This document shows positions 1 to 6,228 of a DNA stretch of 12,766 nucleotides, piece after piece; within the stretch, counting starts at the first letter, position 1; every line of letters starts with the position of its first letter. The notes below the pieces were generated by a model. The model worked only from the letters and a program-made list of their open reading frames with translations, made no database searches and was not told the origin of the DNA. A program made the position numbers and the translations under genes. The stretch is from Candidatus Methanolliviera sp. GoM_asphalt. GTDB taxonomy: Archaea > Halobacteriota > Methanoliparia > Methanoliparales > Methanoliparaceae. The stretch covers positions 1 through 12,766 of the forward strand of contig CABGHH010000030.1 in the NCBI GenBank assembly GCA_902158745.1. The letters run 5' to 3'.

Positions 1-81
1 GATCACCACAGACAGATTTCGCAACAGGAGAGCTGGATTCGATGATAAGGTTATGTTGTTATCGTGTGGCTTGTGGAATTA

Positions 82-116
82 TCACCTCAAGTGCGGTTGA
101 GTTGTGGTTGAGGTGA
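82..116. repeat. Inverted repeat, 9-bp arms, 17-nt loop
   Basis: TCACCTCAA at 82-90 is the exact reverse complement of TTGAGGTGA at 108-116. The right arm contains GAGGTGA, a good archaeal Shine-Dalgarno match, directly before ATG at 117. That ATG opens only an 18-codon frame in a different phase from hsdS. It may be a relic of the true hsdS start region or a chance hairpin. Confidence 0.55.
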
Positions 117-1371
117 ATGGATAGGATGCATTCGTTCGTTAGGTTATTTTGCAACAAGTCTATTCTATGCTGAATCAGGATTCCCATTTATTAGGACAAC
201 AGAGATAAAAAGTGAAGTAGCTGATTTAAGTTCTGTAGTTTATATTCCAGAGAATATCCACTTTGAACACAAAGAAACTGAATTGGGTGCTGGAGATATT
301 GTATTTACTAAGATTGGTGCAAACATTGGAGATTCTGCAATACTTCCAAGAAAATATTCCAAATACAATTTTAGCCAAAATGTAGCTGGTGCAAAGATTA
401 AGTCAAACGAGATATCACCTTACTACTTAGCTGCTTATTTATCTTCGAAATATGGTAGAATTCAACTAAAACGAATTCAGATGCTTTCAGGTCAGGGCAA
501 ATTGGAGTTAGTCGATATTAGAAAGATACCTGTAGTTGGTGCATCTCCCGAGTTACAGGATTCAGTAGGGCAATTATATCTACTTGCTGAGGATAAAATT
601 AAAAACTCTATCAAATGCTACGTCCAGGCCGAAAATCTCCTATTAGAAGAATTAGGGCTAAAGGACTTCAAGCCAAAATATGAACTCTCTTATACCGCAA
701 ATCTTTCTAAAGCATTTGAATCTCATCGCATAGATGCAGAGTATTTCCAGCCTTGTTATGATGAAGTAATAAAGAAGATAATAGAATATCAAAATGATTA
801 TACTCAATTGTTAAATTGTGTAGAAAATGTTAAGCCTGATTTTGACCCCTCAAAATATCCAGATAAAATATTTTCCTATGTTGAATTAGCTGACATAGAC
901 TCATCTATTGGAATTATATATGGTTCAAATGAAATAAAAGGCGAAGAAGCACCGAGTAGAGCGAGGAGAATTTTAAGAAAAAATGATGTTATAGCCTCAA
1001 GTGTTGAAGGTTCTTTAGAAAAAGTGGCTTTAGTTGATGAAGAATACGAAGGTTCTTTAGCATCTACTAGATTTTTCCAATTCAGATCTATAAAAATTTT
1101 TCCTGAGGTACTATTAGTCTTATCAAAAAGCATGGTTTTACAGACACAACTTAAAAAGGAATGTACAGGAACAATTTTAACCGCGGTTCCTAATGAAGCC
1201 CTTAAAAGAATTCTAATCCCTATTATACCCAAAGAAACCCAACAAAAGATCGCTTCTCTTGTCCAACGATCTCATGAAGCAAGAAGAAAAGCAAAAGAAC
1301 TATTGGAAGAAGCAAAAAGAAAAGTTGAGGAAGCGATCGAAAATGAAAGAACTATGCACCATGAAAAATAA
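112..1371 (+). CDS. hsdS: Type I restriction-modification specificity subunit HsdS, 5' end missing or broken
   Basis: HsdS gives DNA sequence specificity to a type I restriction-modification complex with HsdM and HsdR. The reading frame is open from 112, but there is no ATG, GTG or TTG before TTG at 283, and HsdS-like sequence (GFPFIRTTEIK, then the PEN..L.AGDIVFTKIGANIG pattern) already begins near 160-180. The natural N-terminus is therefore lost or frameshifted. Counting from TTG 283, target-recognition domain 1 ends near residue 85, a conserved spacer helix spans about 88-125 (ending EELGLKDF), domain 2 follows (SHRIDAEYF about 147), and a charged coiled-coil helix (QQKIASLVQRS onward) closes the protein at 320-358. 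This two-domain layout is typical of HsdS. No hsdM or hsdR is in view, though they could lie left of the window. The gene is more AT-rich than its neighbours, consistent with transfer. Family assignment is confident; whether it is functional is not. Confidence 0.78.
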   Translation, partial: GEWIGCIRSLGYFATSLFYAESGFPFIRTTEIKSEVADLSSVVYIPENIHFEHKETELGAGDIVFTKIGANIGDSAILPRKYSKYNFSQNVAGAKIKSNEISPYYLAAYLSSKYGRIQLKRIQMLSGQGKLELVDIRKIPVVGASPELQDSVGQLYLLAEDKIKNSIKCYVQAENLLLEELGLKDFKPKYELSYTANLSKAFESHRIDAEYFQPCYDEVIKKIIEYQNDYTQLLNCVENVKPDFDPSKYPDKIFSYVELADIDSSIGIIYGSNEIKGEEAPSRARRILRKNDVIASSVEGSLEKVALVDEEYEGSLASTRFFQFRSIKIFPEVLLVLSKSMVLQTQLKKECTGTILTAVPNEALKRILIPIIPKETQQKIASLVQRSHEARRKAKELLEEAKRKVEEAIENERTMHHEK

Positions 1372-1430
1372 AAATCGGTAAATTCTTCTTTAAATTATTA
1401 ATTCATAATTTCCGAAGATTTTTCTTATTT
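1363..1430. terminator. AT-rich convergent termination region between hsdS and ribH
   Basis: The spacer between the convergent hsdS and ribH genes has T-runs in both directions. On the plus strand T5-C-TT-A-TTT ends at 1430. On the minus strand the complement of the A-rich hsdS end (1363-1375) reads as T-rich sequence downstream of ribH. Between them is an AT-only inverted repeat, AAATTAT (1392-1398) and ATAATTT (1405-1411), with a 6-nt loop. Archaeal terminators are often simple oligo-T tracts, so this is plausible but weak. Confidence 0.3.
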
Positions 1431-1451
1431 GCTCATCTCTCGTCCATTTTC

Positions 1452-1889
1452 TTACTTCCCAATATCTCTCAACCTCTTCACCAACTTCACCGCACTCTCC
1501 ACCGCCCTCTTCGCATAATCAACCCTCTGATATGCCCCCAATCTCGTCATTCCGGGTCCTGCTACCCCCAACGTGACCGGTTTATCGAGCTCCAAAGAGA
1601 GGTCCATAATCTTTCTCGCGGCGTGTTGTGCGATTATCTCATCGTGTTCCGTCTCTCCCTCTATGACGGCACCAAGCGCCACAACAGCGTCTATATCATC
1701 TCTCGCCCCCACTTTTTTTATCGCGATGGGCATATCGAAGACGCCGGGCGCGTAGAATGATTTTTCAACTGTTGCTCCCAAAAATTCCGCGTGTTCCTTT
1801 CCAACGATCTCCATCTGATACGTTATATCCCTATTGAACTCAGATACGACGAAACCTAACCTTATCTTTTCCATATCCATATAAATCAT
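1452..1889 (-). CDS. ribH: 6,7-dimethyl-8-ribityllumazine synthase
   Basis: RibH condenses 5-amino-6-ribitylaminouracil with 3,4-dihydroxy-2-butanone 4-phosphate to 6,7-dimethyl-8-ribityllumazine, the penultimate step of riboflavin synthesis. Members form cytosolic pentamers or 60-mers. Visible family motifs, numbered from 1889, are SEFN (16-19), APGVFDMP (47-54, substrate pocket) and GAVIEGETEHDEII (73-86), whose His82 corresponds to the proton-transfer histidine of characterised enzymes, then GPGMTR and the QRVDYAKRA helix. Length is normal. The exact start is uncertain. ATG 1889 has its AGAG abutting it, whereas GAGATGATT (about 1892-1884) resembles the GAGGTGATC ribosome binding site and would better serve ATG 1880 (M4) or ATG 1874 (M6); MEKIRLGFVVSEFN is a typical N-terminus. 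It lies 9 nt after ribC and closes the operon, so it makes the substrate for the enzyme encoded next to it. Confidence 0.95.
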   Translation of the reverse strand: MIYMDMEKIRLGFVVSEFNRDITYQMEIVGKEHAEFLGATVEKSFYAPGVFDMPIAIKKVGARDDIDAVVALGAVIEGETEHDEIIAQHAARKIMDLSLELDKPVTLGVAGPGMTRLGAYQRVDYAKRAVESAVKLVKRLRDIGK

Positions 1890-1898
1890 CTCTTAAAT

Positions 1899-2363
1899 CT
1901 AAAGTCTAATTGGACCCGCATCTTTATATCCTTCCCGTTCGCCCATTCCAGCCTCTTTTATGAGTTTTTTCGGTTCGAAGAGAAGTTTTATCGCGTTTAA
2001 GACGTGTTCTCTCGTCCTCATATCGGCCAACTCTGCAAGTTCTCCATCCGTTTCTGCCTCGTCTTCGTGGACGAAGACCTCCAATACGTGTTTATTCGTC
2101 ATCAATTGGGCAAGAATCAATCCAAGAGATGCCTCGTGGGCACACTGTTTATCTATCGCTTCAGGCCCGGGCATCCCAAGCGCCATCACGATATCACAAC
2201 CTCTCTCCTCTATAAGTTTTTTTGCGGCAACTGGCAAATCTTTGACTCCGGGAACGGTATATCTCTCTATCTTCACGGATGCCCACTTCTTAAACTCTTT
2301 TATCGCCGATCCTGCCATATCATATCTGGCGAACGTGGTATCTGCTATCCCGACCCTATTCAT
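1899..2363 (-). CDS. ribC: Archaeal-type riboflavin synthase
   Basis: This enzyme converts two molecules of 6,7-dimethyl-8-ribityllumazine to riboflavin plus 5-amino-6-ribitylaminouracil. The archaeal enzyme is unrelated to bacterial RibE and is a paralogue of lumazine synthase (M. jannaschii MJ1184 type). The 154-residue length fits. Visible marks are the N-terminal RVGIADTTFARYDM, VPGVKDLPVAAKKL (37-50, equivalent to the PGxFDxP loop of RibH), ALGMPGPEAIDKQCAHEAS (61-79), and VLEVFVHEDEA (93-103) followed by RTREHVLNA. Its ATG overlaps the aminotransferase stop as ATGA, indicating translational coupling, and ribH follows after 9 nt, placing the last two pathway enzymes together. An archaeal riboflavin synthase is also evidence for the taxonomic domain of the host. 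Confidence 0.95.
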   Translation of the reverse strand: MNRVGIADTTFARYDMAGSAIKEFKKWASVKIERYTVPGVKDLPVAAKKLIEERGCDIVMALGMPGPEAIDKQCAHEASLGLILAQLMTNKHVLEVFVHEDEAETDGELAELADMRTREHVLNAIKLLFEPKKLIKEAGMGEREGYKDAGPIRL

Positions 2364-3517
2364 TGCAATCCCCCAAATAGGATATCATCGGCCTTTTCAA
2401 CGGCTCTTCCAACATTTATATCGTATTTTAGATCTTTCAACACCAATTCGAGTGCAGATATGACATTTACCATATCTTCCGGCGAAAGATACCCCATCGT
2501 CCCAATCCTGAATATCTTATCTTTTAAACGCCCTTGACCGCCGGATATGATTATCCCCTTCTCTCGCATCTTCTTCTTAACCTCAGCTTCTTTGATTCCT
2601 TCTGGAAGATTTATCGCGTTTACCGTGTTCGAATAATGGCTGTATCCGTTAAGTTGAGGAAACATGGTAAGCCCCATCTCCATTATGGCCGCCCTTATCG
2701 CATCTGAATACTTTCTATGGCGTTCTATATTCTCTTCTATCCCCTCTTCGAGAAAGATTTTGATCGCCTCTTCCAACGCGAAGAAGAGAGAGACTGCGGG
2801 GGTGTATGGCGTCTGAGGCGGTTTTTTGGATGCACTCTCTCTGTACTTTAACAGATCCGTGTAATAGGGCCTATCTTTACATTCCTCGATGACTTCCCAC
2901 GCCTTTTTTCCGATAGAGATGGCAGAAAGGCCAGGAGGGGCCGCCAAGCATTTTTGAGATCCAAAGACGGCAATATCAACATCCCAATCATCCACATAAA
3001 CGTCGTTTCCTCCTATAGAAGAGACACCGTCCATGATGAAGAGAGCACCTTTCTCTTTTGCAAGCTTCCCTATCTCAGGTGCGGGATTTATTATGCCGGC
3101 GGAAGTCTCGTTGTGAACCAGCGTTACCGCCTTGACATCTCCTTCATCAAGTTTTGCTTTGACATCTTCAAGATCTATAGATCTGCCCCACTCATATTCT
3201 AAAGAGACGAGCTCTCCATACCTTTCCCCAATCTCCTTAAATCGCTCTCCAAACTTCCCGTTGGTTATCACCAAAATCTTATCTTCGCTATTCAGCAGAT
3301 TTCCAAGGGCCGCTTCCATCGCACACGTCCCGGAGCCTGTCAATATGAAGAGATCATTCTTGGTCCTGAAGATATCCCTGAGATTTTTTACACAGTAATC
3401 ATATATCTGCCCAAACTCCTCGCCCCTATGATTTATCATGGGCTTTGACATCGCAGATAGGACCCGTGGATGGATCGTCACGGGCCCAGGTAACATGATC
3501 GTCTGCTTATCGTACAT
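2360..3517 (-). CDS. Class V PLP aminotransferase (alanine/serine-glyoxylate type)
   Basis: This is a cytosolic pyridoxal-phosphate transaminase of the alanine-glyoxylate / serine-pyruvate family. In sequence order it shows an N-terminal LPGPVTIHPRVL (9-20), GSGTCAMEAAL (61-71, phosphate-binding loop), IMDGVSSIGG (161-170) with Asp163 placed to pair with the PLP ring nitrogen, FGSQKCLAAPPGLS (185-198) with Lys189 as the Schiff-base lysine, and FRIGTMG (336-342) with Arg337 in the position that binds the substrate carboxylate. The 385-residue length is usual. ATG 3517 lies 12 nt after the L12 stop with no clear ribosome binding site, and the stop overlaps ribC by 4 nt, so it sits mid-operon between stalk and riboflavin genes. 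Amino donor and acceptor cannot be read from sequence; relatives include serine-glyoxylate, alanine-glyoxylate and aspartate-type enzymes. Confidence 0.88.
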   Translation of the reverse strand: MYDKQTIMLPGPVTIHPRVLSAMSKPMINHRGEEFGQIYDYCVKNLRDIFRTKNDLFILTGSGTCAMEAALGNLLNSEDKILVITNGKFGERFKEIGERYGELVSLEYEWGRSIDLEDVKAKLDEGDVKAVTLVHNETSAGIINPAPEIGKLAKEKGALFIMDGVSSIGGNDVYVDDWDVDIAVFGSQKCLAAPPGLSAISIGKKAWEVIEECKDRPYYTDLLKYRESASKKPPQTPYTPAVSLFFALEEAIKIFLEEGIEENIERHRKYSDAIRAAIMEMGLTMFPQLNGYSHYSNTVNAINLPEGIKEAEVKKKMREKGIIISGGQGRLKDKIFRIGTMGYLSPEDMVNVISALELVLKDLKYDINVGRAVEKADDILFGGLQ

Positions 3518-3529
3518 TATCGACTCAAA

Positions 3530-3850
3530 TCAACCAAATAATGCTCCAAGACCTTCTATGGCGCTTTCCTCCTTCTCTTCTTCTTCCTTCTCTTCCTTCT
3601 CTTCCTTCTTCTCCTCTACCTTTTCCTTCTCTTCCTTCTTCTCCTCTACTTTTGCGCCTGAAACAGACGGTGAGAACGCCGCCTTTGAGATGGCATCTTC
3701 GATATCAACTTCTTCTAATGCAGAAACCAACGCTTTAACCCTTACAGAATCCACATCAGCCCCAGTAGCTTTTAAAACACCAGTAACGTTTCCTTCATCT
3801 ATCTCCTTTCCAACACTGTGCAGCATGAGCGCCGCATATATATATTCCAC
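3530..3850 (-). CDS. rpl12: Ribosomal protein L12 (archaeal P1 type)
   Basis: This is the acidic stalk protein of the large ribosomal subunit. Dimers bind the helical spine of L10, and the C-terminal tail recruits translation factors. The N-terminal dimerisation domain (MEYIYAALMLHSVGKEI, then NVTGVLKATGADVD and LVSALEEVDIEDAI) is followed by a Lys/Glu hinge (68-96) and the conserved tail IEGLGALFG. The hinge has two tandem 10-residue units, VEEKKEEKEK and VEEKKEEKEE (68-87), encoded by a 30-bp tandem duplication. The start is GTG 3850, chosen because GAGAGGTG lies 6 nt upstream and the family N-terminus begins there. It lies 28 nt after L10 and 12 nt before the aminotransferase gene. At 106 residues its length is normal. 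Confidence 0.96.
   Translation of the reverse strand: MEYIYAALMLHSVGKEIDEGNVTGVLKATGADVDSVRVKALVSALEEVDIEDAISKAAFSPSVSGAKVEEKKEEKEKVEEKKEEKEEKEEEEKEESAIEGLGALFG
3601..3660. repeat. 30-bp imperfect tandem repeat in the L12 hinge
   Basis: CTTCCTTCTTCTCCTCTAC occurs at 3601-3619 and again at 3631-3649, a 30-bp period that preserves the frame and gives two VEEKKEEKEx units in L12. The surrounding strand is almost pure pyrimidine, a setting prone to slippage. Confidence 0.8.
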
Positions 3851-3878
3851 CTATAACACCTCTCTTTTTATTGTTTTT

Positions 3879-4757
3879 TTAGTTAAGAAGATTCATCGTA
3901 TCTTCGTCGAGAGCGTCTCTTCCAACTCCCAGAATTTTTGTGGCAAGGAAGATCATCTGAGAGTATGCCTTACCGATCAGCAGATCCATCGTCCCCTTCT
4001 CATATATGTTTGCGTTGAATGCCAAATTCCTTGCGTCTTGGACTGCTTTACCGATCAAATTTGGAAGAATCTCCGGGCTCGGATATGCCACGTTAAATGC
4101 AAGGTTGTATGCGTTTTTAACGGCATCCAAAAGGTTCTCCTCATATTCCTCGAGATCTATCGTGAGATCCAATCTATCAAATATTCTTTCATCCCCAAAG
4201 ATCGTCTTCAAATCCAATCCAATCTCTTTTGGATAGACTTCAAGAAGGTTTAACACCTCCGAAAGCTTTGGTGAGACCGCCTCTCCCTCTCTTAATACGA
4301 CCTTATCCTCCCGTATCACCACCTTGCCTCCCTCGATACCCGATGGGATGCCACTCCTCTGTAACTCCCCGACGATCGGGCCAGGTTTGAATTGAGTGGA
4401 TCCCTTTTTAACGACCACATCTTTTGGAGTTCTATCACCGGGTTTTAATGGGGCTTTGCTCTTTGAAGATTCTAAAAGCTTGAAGAGTTTGAATATATCC
4501 ATATCTGAGAAGATAAGCGCTGTTTGCCCACTTATATTTTTAGACATCTCCTCAATACCGTCAAATCCTTCAAGAGAACGGCGTATGAGGTTATTTTTTC
4601 TCATCTTTATCTTTACTTTTCCCCTCAACCTATTTCTCATCTCTTGGAGCTGTTTTGATGGGAGATCCTCCATCCCGACCAGACCGACCACCTTATGGTT
4701 TCTAATATCCTCTTTCAGACTTTCAACCTCTTTAATCTTCCATTCAAGTCCTCTCAT
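3879..4757 (-). CDS. rpl10: Ribosomal protein L10 (archaeal P0, uL10)
   Basis: L10 anchors the L12 stalk to 23S rRNA. The N-terminal rRNA-binding domain is clear (WKIKEVESLKEDI, VVGLVGMEDLPSKQLQEMR, KVKIKMRKNNLIRRSL, residues 5-62), and a central insert domain follows (about 105-185: PGPIVGELQRSGIPSGIEGGKV, then YPKEIGLDL). The C-terminal spine carries successive L12-docking helices with NLAFN at 218-222 and 244-248 and MIFLA at 268-272, consistent with three L12 dimers. The protein then stops at 292 (DEDTMNLLN). Archaeal homologues are usually about 330-340 residues and end with a charged segment and a GLGALFG-like motif; that tail is absent here. ATG 4757 overlaps the L1 stop as ATGA, and L12 follows 28 nt downstream. 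Assignment is certain; the short C-terminus is the oddity. Confidence 0.96.
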   Translation of the reverse strand: MRGLEWKIKEVESLKEDIRNHKVVGLVGMEDLPSKQLQEMRNRLRGKVKIKMRKNNLIRRSLEGFDGIEEMSKNISGQTALIFSDMDIFKLFKLLESSKSKAPLKPGDRTPKDVVVKKGSTQFKPGPIVGELQRSGIPSGIEGGKVVIREDKVVLREGEAVSPKLSEVLNLLEVYPKEIGLDLKTIFGDERIFDRLDLTIDLEEYEENLLDAVKNAYNLAFNVAYPSPEILPNLIGKAVQDARNLAFNANIYEKGTMDLLIGKAYSQMIFLATKILGVGRDALDEDTMNLLN

Positions 4758-5389
4758 ATCGCTACTCTCTTCACCTTCCCCATTGTTGTCTTCAGATAGA
4801 TCGATCTTATATTTGCCTTTCCGTCATTCAACCTAGAGATCACCTTATCGACGATCGCTTCAAAATTCTTGGCGAGTTTTTCCGGTTCAATGCTCGTCTT
4901 CCCTATCTTGGCATGAAAGGTGAGATTGTCCTTGGTATTGAGTTTTACACTCCTCTTAAGCCTTTCTATCATCCCCTCAATGTCTGATATAGCAGGAGAT
5001 GGCATCTTTCCCCTTGGCCCAAGTATTTGACCAAGTTTTCTTCCGATCAATGCCATAAATTGGGGTTCTGCAAGGAAAAAATCGTATTCTCTGGCTATTT
5101 TTTTTGCTTCTCTCTTACTTTTTCCCAGTGTATCTATGTCTCCTTCAGAAAGAACGGTAACACCCATCTTCTTTGCCCTCTCCGCAAGATCTCCTTTGGC
5201 AAAAACTGCGATCTTTACATCGTCCCCTAATCCCTCAGGTAATATCACTTCTTCTTTTATGCGGTTATTCGGATTTTTCATATCCACATCTTTCAAATTT
5301 ATGACCAGATCGACACTTTCTACGAAATTTCTCTCTGATGCCTCTTTTATGAGTTCTTCTATAACCTTTTCCGTCTCCTTCACACTCAT
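4754..5389 (-). CDS. rpl1: Ribosomal protein L1 (uL1)
   Basis: L1 forms the mobile stalk that helps release deacylated tRNA from the E site, and in several archaea it represses its own operon by binding its mRNA. Visible family motifs are NPNNRIKEEVILPEG (39-53), KIAVFAKGDLAERAKKMG (about 59-76), YDFFLAEPQFMALIGRKLG, ILGPRGKMPSP (the universally conserved loop), TKDNLTFHAKIG, and the C-terminal TTMGKVKRV. At 211 residues its length is normal. ATG 5389 has GGAG only 2 nt upstream; GTG two codons later (5383) is better spaced from it, so the start may be GTG. A TATA box lies at 5415-5422. This is the first gene of the run L1-L10-L12-aminotransferase-ribC-ribH. L11, often beside L1, is absent from this window. 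Confidence 0.97.
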   Translation of the reverse strand: MSVKETEKVIEELIKEASERNFVESVDLVINLKDVDMKNPNNRIKEEVILPEGLGDDVKIAVFAKGDLAERAKKMGVTVLSEGDIDTLGKSKREAKKIAREYDFFLAEPQFMALIGRKLGQILGPRGKMPSPAISDIEGMIERLKRSVKLNTKDNLTFHAKIGKTSIEPEKLAKNFEAIVDKVISRLNDGKANIRSIYLKTTMGKVKRVAI

Positions 5390-5414
5390 CTCTCCTTGGA
5401 ATCACAGATATTAC

Positions 5415-5427
5415 ATTTATATTTTTC
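5415..5427 (-). promoter_or_regulatory. TATA box of the L1 operon
   Basis: On the minus strand AAAAATATAAAT lies in the 40-bp gap between the SAM hydrolase stop and the L1 start. Its centre is about 26-29 bp upstream of 5390-5393, so the transcript would have a leader of only a few nucleotides. It is the only convincing TATA box before the six-gene run. Confidence 0.6.
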
Positions 5428-5429
5428 TA

Positions 5430-6194
5430 TTACTTCCTCGCCAACTCCACCGTCACTTCGTCTCCCTCACCGAAGTTCAAAAATTCTGCGGCATTCCCTT
5501 TATTTACGGATATCTCCAAATTTCCGTGACTTCCTATAATCGCGAGTAAATCCCCCTCCTCCACATCGGAGTATGTGCTAACGAGGTTCATCTCCCTATC
5601 TTTAATCTTTATTCTGTCTCCTCTCATCAATAGATTACCTGATATGCTCGTTATCAAGTTTCCGAAGTCATCTATAAATAAAACCTCTCCAATGATCTTG
5701 TCTTTACATACGATCGCCTTCTCAAGCTCGAGATCTATAAAGAGATCGAAAGGTTCGCCAATATCTTCTATCGGCACACCCTTTGATATATGCGCCGCAA
5801 TTGGTGCGAAGACATCCCTTCCGTGAAAGCTCTTTGAGACATCTTTCAAGAAGTAGCGTTCATCCACCATCCTATAAACTCTATAATCCATCGTCTTTGC
5901 GGCGGGAATTAATAGTCCGTTATCTGGTCCTATGAGTACTTTTGATCCACAATCTACGATCAATGCCTCCCTCTCTCCTCCAACGCCCGGATCCACGACA
6001 ACGACGAATATCGTTCCATCTGGAAAATAACCGATACAATCCTTTAAGAGAAAAGCCCCCTCTCTTATATTTCCTCTTTTTATAGAATGCGTGATATCCA
6101 CGATCTTTGCATTCGGGTCTATCCCAAGTATGACGCCCTTCATCACACCAGGATAATAAGAACCGAAATCGGTCATAAGTGCTATCGTCCCCAC
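5430..6194 (-). CDS. S-adenosyl-L-methionine hydrolase (SAM hydroxide adenosyltransferase, DUF62 family)
   Basis: Members of this fluorinase/chlorinase-related family split SAM with water to adenosine and methionine. Visible motifs are LMTDFGSYYPGVMKG (6-20), VDITHSIKRGNIREGAF (32-48), VVDPGVGGER (66-75), GPDNGLL (89-95), FHGRDVFAPIAA (123-134), DDFGNLITSI and GSHGNLEISVNKGNA. Asp68, Arg75 and His124 occupy the positions of the Asp-Arg-His set reported for the archaeal Pyrococcus enzyme, which argues for the hydrolase rather than a halogenase. Length is normal. The start is GTG 6194; alternatives inside would remove the LMTDFG core. It is divergent from pyrC, and its end is 40 bp before L1, whose own TATA box suggests separate transcription. 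Physiological role is unclear; control of SAM or adenosine pools has been proposed for the family. Confidence 0.92.
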   Translation of the reverse strand: MGTIALMTDFGSYYPGVMKGVILGIDPNAKIVDITHSIKRGNIREGAFLLKDCIGYFPDGTIFVVVVDPGVGGEREALIVDCGSKVLIGPDNGLLIPAAKTMDYRVYRMVDERYFLKDVSKSFHGRDVFAPIAAHISKGVPIEDIGEPFDLFIDLELEKAIVCKDKIIGEVLFIDDFGNLITSISGNLLMRGDRIKIKDREMNLVSTYSDVEEGDLLAIIGSHGNLEISVNKGNAAEFLNFGEGDEVTVELARK

Positions 6195-6228
6195 AAATTA
6201 TTTGTTCTTATATGAAGATAAAAATGTT
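6195..6228. promoter_or_regulatory. Compact divergent promoter region between the SAM hydrolase gene and pyrC
   Basis: Only 34 bp separate GTG 6194 (minus) from GTG 6229 (plus). AAATTATTT (about 6196-6204) lies roughly 28 bp before GTG 6229, and on the minus strand TTTTTATC (about 6226-6219) lies roughly 28 bp before GTG 6194. Neither start has a ribosome binding site. The simplest reading is two interleaved promoters giving leaderless or near-leaderless mRNAs. Confidence 0.4.

Noticed and set aside
2..100. Insertion sequence end: frame 2 reads TDRFRNRRAGFDDKVM, reminiscent of IS256-type transposases
   Set aside because: Only about 20 residues look similar before a stop, with no catalytic motif, terminal repeat or target duplication in view.
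1960..2537. Two plus-strand frames antisense to ribC and the aminotransferase gene
   Set aside because: They mirror well-conserved coding sequence on the minus strand and have no start signals or motifs.
3438..4253. Long plus-strand open frame over the L12/L10 genes, rich in Ser and Phe
   Set aside because: It is the antisense of the Glu/Lys-rich L12 hinge and L10; both minus-strand proteins are certain and this frame has no family features.
5289..5389. Possible L1 autoregulatory mRNA hairpin like the one within the 5' coding region of Methanococcus and M. jannaschii L1
   Set aside because: The equivalent segment (encoding IKEASERNF) keeps a GAGAGAAA stretch, but I could not pair flanking bases into the two helices around an asymmetric loop that L1 recognises.
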